Shown one piece after another: positions 59,872 to 64,000 of a DNA stretch of 64,000 nucleotides. The position numbers and the translations under genes are program-made. Position 1 is the stretch's first letter. Every line of letters begins with the position of its first letter. The notes beneath the pieces are model-generated. The model was given only the letters and a program-made list of their open reading frames with translations. It was not told the origin of the DNA and ran no database searches. Origin of the DNA: a virus. The DNA lies in the IMG/VR virus record IMGVR_UViG_3300005613_000053, positions 1 to 64,000 of that record; one strand, written 5' to 3'.

Positions 59872-60448
59872 CCTTGGACAAAGCCTCCATTATCCCTCCG
59901 TCGCCTCCGCTGTAGACATCGCCCGAGCGAATCTTATCGACAGTGACGGGGAACTTTAAGTGTTTGAAAACATTATCAACGAACTCCATAGAGCGCGCCT
60001 CAACCACTTCCTCGAAACCTCTTGTATACATCTTGAATGCAACAGAATATCTGTCTTCGCCCAATGCCTCGAATATTATGCCATATAAGCCCTTTAACTC
60101 TCCATCCTTAATCTTAACCATATCACCCGTTTCAAATTCTCCTCTAATCTCAGACTTCTTAGCAGAACTGCCAAAAGCCTCTATTTCATCTTCTGTAAAT
60201 TCATGGGGACAATCATAAGCCGGCACCACTCTGCATACCGCCGCACTCCCTATCAGACTATCCATATGAGTGTTGTATTCACTAATCCTTACAAAGCAGT
60301 AATACTCACCCGAACTTATCATGGCCTCGTCATCGACGAACTTTATCTCCGCCAGGTCATTACCGAAGATACTCCTCAGTTCCCCGACCATCACATCTCT
60401 GTCCCCATGTCTGAATGAGGAACTTACCATGAGCGCTATCCATTTCAC
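59819..60448 (-). CDS. NusG/RfaH-like transcription factor with KOW domain
   Basis: 209 residues, GTG start at 60448. The N-terminal NGN-type domain (KWIALMVSSSFRHGDRD, YYCFVRISEYNTHMD) is followed by a linker and a KOW domain with FETGDMVKIKDGELKGLYG and the beta continuation YSVAFKMYTRGFEEVVEA. NusG-like factors bind RNA polymerase and control pausing or termination. A phage copy next to a two-HTH protein suggests a control pair for late transcription. Confidence 0.8.
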   Translation of the reverse strand: MKWIALMVSSSFRHGDRDVMVGELRSIFGNDLAEIKFVDDEAMISSGEYYCFVRISEYNTHMDSLIGSAAVCRVVPAYDCPHEFTEDEIEAFGSSAKKSEIRGEFETGDMVKIKDGELKGLYGIIFEALGEDRYSVAFKMYTRGFEEVVEARSMEFVDNVFKHLKFPVTVDKIRSGDVYSGGDGGIMEALSKVVKRNKIRRKKGGGNKV

Positions 60449-60895
60449 TCACCACCACCTCATTAAAAGGACTCTGCCAAAAGAACTAAAAAGTTCCTTC
60501 ACTGACTCCCTAAACCTCCACAACCTCGATTGACGCGGGAAACCCTGTAAGAACCATATCAAAATAGCAACCTTCGGATACTCATTCCCACACCTTGCAG
60601 GAGACTTTAAAATATCATGGAAATCACGCTCTACAGAATTATGAGTATTCCTGCATTTGAACTTATTACACTTCTTTGCTCTCTCCTCACCATCACAAAC
60701 CAAGACACCATTCTTAGTCTTCTTGCATATTTCCGAGTTCTTACATAAACCGACCATTCCCTTATCCGGGACCCTCATCCTGGTATTAAACATACAATTT
60801 CGAGAGCTCACTGACAAGAATTCTTTTTTTCTCTTCTTCAGCCTATCCACACACAAAGCATCTAATCTTTCCCGGACTTCCTTCTCTTTCCTCAT
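60449..60895 (-). CDS. Cys-rich hypothetical protein
   Basis: 148 residues, very basic. Six or more Cys in the middle (LCKNSEICKKTKNGVLVC, KKCNKFKCRNTHN) suggest a metal or zinc site. The end is Trp/Arg-rich. It overlaps the previous gene by 4 bases and precedes the NusG-like gene. The function is unknown. Confidence 0.65.
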   Translation of the reverse strand: MRKEKEVRERLDALCVDRLKKRKKEFLSVSSRNCMFNTRMRVPDKGMVGLCKNSEICKKTKNGVLVCDGEERAKKCNKFKCRNTHNSVERDFHDILKSPARCGNEYPKVAILIWFLQGFPRQSRLWRFRESVKELFSSFGRVLLMRWW

Positions 60896-61494
60896 TTTTT
60901 GCCCTCCAAAAAGCTATCCATCTCACTCTTGGACCCGAAATGATTGATTGGCCTATCCATATTCAAACCATGCTTTTCACAATCCGCCATATCCGGCTTC
61001 CTGCCAAGCCTTCTCCATAACTTCAGATAATCCTCAAGCGACTTCTTAAATGATGACATCCTGGCAGTCCATCTCATATTGGCATAAGAGCCCCACAACT
61101 TCTTTACCTCATGCATTGATGGTATTACTGTTGGCGCCTCCACACGCGCTTCCTGATAGCTTCTCCATGTCCACAAATCAAACTTTATAACACACTTGAC
61201 CATGTACCTGAGTCTCTTTTCCTCAGTCTCATTCCTGACTCCAAAAGCCTCATTCACCGCAACCTGCCAACTCCCAAACTCCTTTTCATAATCAAAAGAA
61301 TTTGGTTCACCCTTAACACGGCCAGCCCTTAAAGCATCCCTGGTCTTATAGCCTTTCTCTTTCAAAAACTCCAAGAGCCTCTCCCTTGAGAAGCTCCTCT
61401 TGCCTTCGACCGCATAACGGCCACGACTCTTTCCGAGCCGCAGCCTCTTACGCTTCTGAGCCGGCATATTATATATGTCGTCTACTTTCCACAT
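60892..61494 (-). CDS. Homing-endonuclease-associated repeat protein
   Basis: 200 residues. A repeat unit with LLEFLKEKGYKTRDALRAG...FDYEKEFGSWQVAVNEAFG, and a second near the end with SLEDYLKLWRRLGRKPDMAD...NHFGSKSEMDSFL. Such repeats occur next to HNH nucleases and bind DNA. No nuclease motif is seen, so it may be a pure DNA-binding relict or a regulator. Confidence 0.7.
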   Translation of the reverse strand: MWKVDDIYNMPAQKRKRLRLGKSRGRYAVEGKRSFSRERLLEFLKEKGYKTRDALRAGRVKGEPNSFDYEKEFGSWQVAVNEAFGVRNETEEKRLRYMVKCVIKFDLWTWRSYQEARVEAPTVIPSMHEVKKLWGSYANMRWTARMSSFKKSLEDYLKLWRRLGRKPDMADCEKHGLNMDRPINHFGSKSEMDSFLEGKK

Positions 61495-61500
61495 ACAATA

Positions 61501-62040
61501 TTACGCTGCCTCCACGGCCTCTTTAGTCACGGGATTCCTCTCGACACCATCATCCTCTTCATCAGGTATCGCTTCAACACCAGGAACATCTGCCTTTATA
61601 TCTTCCATTGACCTCTCAAGAGGGTCAGCAGCAGCAGGATTCTCCATCCAGTTAGGAACTCCACCACACGCAGCATACTCTCTCATGTACATCTTTATCT
61701 CCGGCTGCAACTTCTTGCCGTAGTTGTTAGACTGTTCATCGAAAGCACCATCAGGTACCGCACACATGATATGAAACACTGCAAGATTTCTCTTCTTCTC
61801 ATCCAGCGTCTTCCACATCTTCTCGAACACCTCCACTATATAGGCCTTATCAAGAAAGACATCCACCGGATATCCAACCCGAACCAACTTAACAGGCACC
61901 TTTGACTTCTTCTTTTTAGTCATAACGAAACCCATTTTAGCAGTATCAAAACCCTCAAATATCTGAGGGAACTTTTCCAGGAACTTCTCCATAATGTCCT
62001 GAATCTCACGTCCCGACGCATAATCAACAAACTTAGCCAT
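61501..62040 (-). CDS. Hypothetical protein, possible degenerate phage metallopeptidase
   Basis: 179 residues. KMGFVMTKKKKSKVPVKLVR and a helix LAVFHIMCAVPDGAFDEQSN resemble the phage metallopeptidase family, but the second His of the expected HxxxH-type pattern is missing. The acidic end is disordered. If the family is right, the zinc site is probably lost. Low certainty. Confidence 0.55.
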   Translation of the reverse strand: MAKFVDYASGREIQDIMEKFLEKFPQIFEGFDTAKMGFVMTKKKKSKVPVKLVRVGYPVDVFLDKAYIVEVFEKMWKTLDEKKRNLAVFHIMCAVPDGAFDEQSNNYGKKLQPEIKMYMREYAACGGVPNWMENPAAADPLERSMEDIKADVPGVEAIPDEEDDGVERNPVTKEAVEAA

Positions 62041-62083
62041 TACCTCTCCTCCTCTTTTTACCTACCGATTCTCACACAACAGC

Positions 62084-62437
62084 TTATCGCTGCTCCAACT
62101 TGCCCATAACCTCCACAGTCTCAGGGTCGCTGCTAGTCCTTACTTCCTCATGAGGATAATCGAGTTTCAACTCTATCCCCTCTTCTTCCTTCATGATAAT
62201 CTTGAGATTGATAAGCATGGCATTATAAGGACTCGGACCATGCAGGTTCACTGTCACAAGCCTCTCTTCAGCATCCTTCTGCTCTTCCCATAAAGCACGT
62301 ATTCTGCCACGTATCCTGTTACCCAACTCCTGGATATTCTCAGTTGTAGGAACATCCTCCACCTCCAGGATGTAATCATATTCCTCACCAACATGGTCAT
62401 TTACCTTACTTTCCACACAAATAAACATTGTTTTCAT
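62084..62437 (-). CDS. Small conserved-looking hypothetical protein
   Basis: 117 residues from ATG 62437 (AAGGGG). KTMFICVESKVNDHVGEEY, LVTVNLHGPSPYNAMLINLK and IELKLDYPHEE form a compact alpha/beta fold with a Gly-Pro-Ser turn after a strand, as in nucleotide-binding folds. I do not recognise the family. It precedes a hypothetical protein in the same operon. Confidence 0.65.
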   Translation of the reverse strand: MKTMFICVESKVNDHVGEEYDYILEVEDVPTTENIQELGNRIRGRIRALWEEQKDAEERLVTVNLHGPSPYNAMLINLKIIMKEEEGIELKLDYPHEEVRTSSDPETVEVMGKLEQR

Positions 62438-62479
62438 ATTATTCCCCTTTTTTATAAAAATTAACGTCACCTATTATAC

Positions 62480-63658
62480 TCATCCAGCAACCGCTTTCTG
62501 GTTATCAATTTTTATTACCCTGCCCCATTTATACGGGTAATCATCCTTGTCCATATCATTTACCAATACCCACAAAGACGGAATCCTATACCTGGTAGTG
62601 ATATTCGGAGCTTCAAAATCAGTGAAATATATCAAAGCATCATACTTCTTTTCCACCTCTTTAAGAACAGGCTCCAAATCTGTACCACCTCTTCCATGAA
62701 CTACTCCATCCCACTTACCCTTAAACTTTATCGGAGACCTCTCAGATACCTTGGTGTCACATTCGAACACCTCAACTATAGCACCATTACGCCAGACCCA
62801 CCTAATCTCATTCCAGAAAAGCGCCAACTCCTCATCACTGATTGACCCAGAAGTATCTACAGCCACAGCCAGTTTCAACACATCACCCTTCCTGGTTCCC
62901 GGCCTGGTACCAAATCTCCTGCTCACCCTCTTAACAGTATAATCCAGCACACTCTCTGAGGCTGAAGCACAGAACATCCTCAACACCTTACCCCACGGCA
63001 CTATCGGCTTCTTAGTCGCCAAGAGGTCTTCTATCATATCCTTCAAAGCACCAGGTATATCACCATACTGTCTATTACACAAGTCTTTCGCTTTCCTCAC
63101 AATATCCTTCGCGAATTCCTTGGCCACGGTATCATCCTTTACATCCTCCCACATACCATGACTCGACATCACATGAGACAACACGCCTCCCTCACCAAAT
63201 TCACCTTCAGCACACTGGCGCTTAAACTCCGGGTTATCCCTAAGATGAGTATAATACCACATTGCTGACTTGTTCTCATCGAATCCGTAATTATCCGGAT
63301 GAACAAACTTGCCCGGCAGAATATCCTTATCCAACATACTGTTGACAACACAGTCCTTGGCAACATTCCCCCTCAGCTTATCCTGGAAATCAAGGAACAG
63401 ATGTCCACAGACCACATGAATAATCTCATGCTCCTGCACACCCATTACATACTTCCTGCCATCATCTACACCATGCTCTTCAAAGATGTCCCCGAAAAAC
63501 TTCTCATTGAAGTACAGCTTAATAAATCTTTCGCCAGGAATCCTGCCAACAGCAGCCGTGTCTACAGGATGACCCTTGCCCACATACACCTTTTCAAACT
63601 GCTGCACAATATGACCATAGAACTCTTTCCTTCTGGAAAGATGAACCATGCCCTTCAT
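62480..63658 (-). CDS. DUF2201-type metallopeptidase-like/VWA protein
   Basis: 392 residues, starting near ATG 63658 just past the stop of the previous gene; a longer start at 63727 is possible. An HEIIH motif with GHLFLDF (residues 77-81) makes a putative zinc site. A C-terminal VWA domain has DTSGS (268-272) and GRGGTDLEP plus YFTDFE. This pair of domains occurs in the DUF2201 family, usually with AAA ATPases. No ATPase is in this window, so it may act with a host or distal partner. Confidence 0.8.
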   Translation of the reverse strand: MKGMVHLSRRKEFYGHIVQQFEKVYVGKGHPVDTAAVGRIPGERFIKLYFNEKFFGDIFEEHGVDDGRKYVMGVQEHEIIHVVCGHLFLDFQDKLRGNVAKDCVVNSMLDKDILPGKFVHPDNYGFDENKSAMWYYTHLRDNPEFKRQCAEGEFGEGGVLSHVMSSHGMWEDVKDDTVAKEFAKDIVRKAKDLCNRQYGDIPGALKDMIEDLLATKKPIVPWGKVLRMFCASASESVLDYTVKRVSRRFGTRPGTRKGDVLKLAVAVDTSGSISDEELALFWNEIRWVWRNGAIVEVFECDTKVSERSPIKFKGKWDGVVHGRGGTDLEPVLKEVEKKYDALIYFTDFEAPNITTRYRIPSLWVLVNDMDKDDYPYKWGRVIKIDNQKAVAG

Positions 63659-63665
63659 CAACTCA

Positions 63666-63965
63666 TTACGCAATGAGAATTCCACCCGTCTCCTCCATTC
63701 TGTGCTCCTCCAAACGAGCCTCCACAACCTTCCTTACTCTATCATCACCATCAAGGAAAAGCATAAGGGTCGCATCGTCAATAGGAATCTTCTCAGCAAA
63801 GAAAAGTCTCTTGCCTACATCCAGGATATCTTCTTTGAACATATGGTATGCTTGCTCCGGAGATAAAGCATGTATGCCCACTATCTCCTCAAAATCAGAA
63901 GCCGCTCGAGCCTCTTCTCCCGTAAATTCCTGTCCCCTTACATTTGTCCACTGTATAGCTGCCAT
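63666..63965 (-). CDS. Small hypothetical protein at window edge
   Basis: 99 residues, acidic and helical (EEARAASDFEEIVGIHALS, DRVRKVVEARLEEHRMEE). It ends just before the VWA gene and is probably co-expressed with it. Its upstream region is cut by the window. The function is unknown. Confidence 0.6.
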   Translation of the reverse strand: MAAIQWTNVRGQEFTGEEARAASDFEEIVGIHALSPEQAYHMFKEDILDVGKRLFFAEKIPIDDATLMLFLDGDDRVRKVVEARLEEHRMEETGGILIA

Positions 63966-64000
63966 GTCCTATACTACGCGGGGTCACAGAAAATTTGAAC

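Noticed and set aside
62084-62437. A CARF/SAVED or ring-nuclease anti-defence protein
   Set aside because: The strand-turn pattern is suggestive, but there is no diagnostic motif; left as hypothetical.
1-64000. CRISPR array, transposase, integrase, or att sites
   Set aside because: No regular repeat-spacer arrays and no transposase or integrase motifs were seen in any convincing gene.

Overview
This 64 kb window is a slice of a large double-stranded DNA tailed-phage genome. Every convincing protein gene, tRNA and tmRNA lies on the minus strand, so transcription runs from high to low coordinates. The evidence for a phage is a near-complete virion set: terminase large subunit, portal, prohead protease, a probable scaffold, major capsid protein, decoration proteins, connectors, three tail-tube-like paralogues, probable tail chaperones and a tape-measure protein cut by the left edge. 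Genes are packed with ATGA or TAATG overlaps and strong GGAGG sites, and HNH or LAGLIDADG endonuclease genes sit between them. The gene load (Ro60-like protein, tmRNA, initiator-type tRNA, CCA-adding enzyme, topoisomerase, M42 peptidase) suggests a jumbo phage. The host cannot be named from sequence alone; the MKK-type secreted lectin/fibre proteins have the flavour of Gram-negative hosts from aquatic or gut communities.

Layout in transcription order. 63965-57307: a VWA/metallopeptidase-like protein, a Cys-rich protein, a NusG-like factor, a two-HTH protein and a probable small terminase. 57302-47063: large terminase, a topoisomerase IB fused to a SprT-like protease, a decoration-type protein, portal, a CCA-adding enzyme and small leader-bearing genes. 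47050-43394: four proteins with N-terminal signal or anchor segments, including a lectin-like and a fibre-like protein. 43386-36478: accessory genes, two homing endonucleases and the prohead protease. 36282-33111: scaffold-like proteins, decoration protein and major capsid protein with its own terminator. 32981-29025: N6-adenine methyltransferase, M42 aminopeptidase and small genes. 29024-24345: an RNA island with tmRNA, an initiator-like tRNA, three non-coding stretches rich in helices, an acyl-carrier-protein-like gene without its serine, an HNH gene and a Ro60/TROVE protein. 24164-11170: about twenty small genes, most starting with the same short helical leader. 14749-1: connectors, tail tube paralogues, chaperones and tape measure.

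Two themes stand out. First, at least 17 N-termini (15 at gene starts, 2 internal) share a leader of roughly M-D/N-R/K-x-x-I/V-A-K/R-E-L-V/L-K-V-A-K-E/D-L, with about a dozen weaker versions. The bodies are unrelated, and one is the CCA-adding enzyme. With a prohead protease in the same cluster, this resembles a capsid-targeting tag on a large set of internal, possibly injected, proteins. Second, the RNA island pairs a Ro60 protein with structured non-coding DNA next door, as bacterial Ro and Y RNA genes often do, alongside tmRNA and an initiator-type tRNA. In addition, three HNH genes have each taken over the 5' end of the next gene and share its first codons. Claims of leader function, Y RNA identity and expression are inference; the sequence shows the motifs, helices and repeats.
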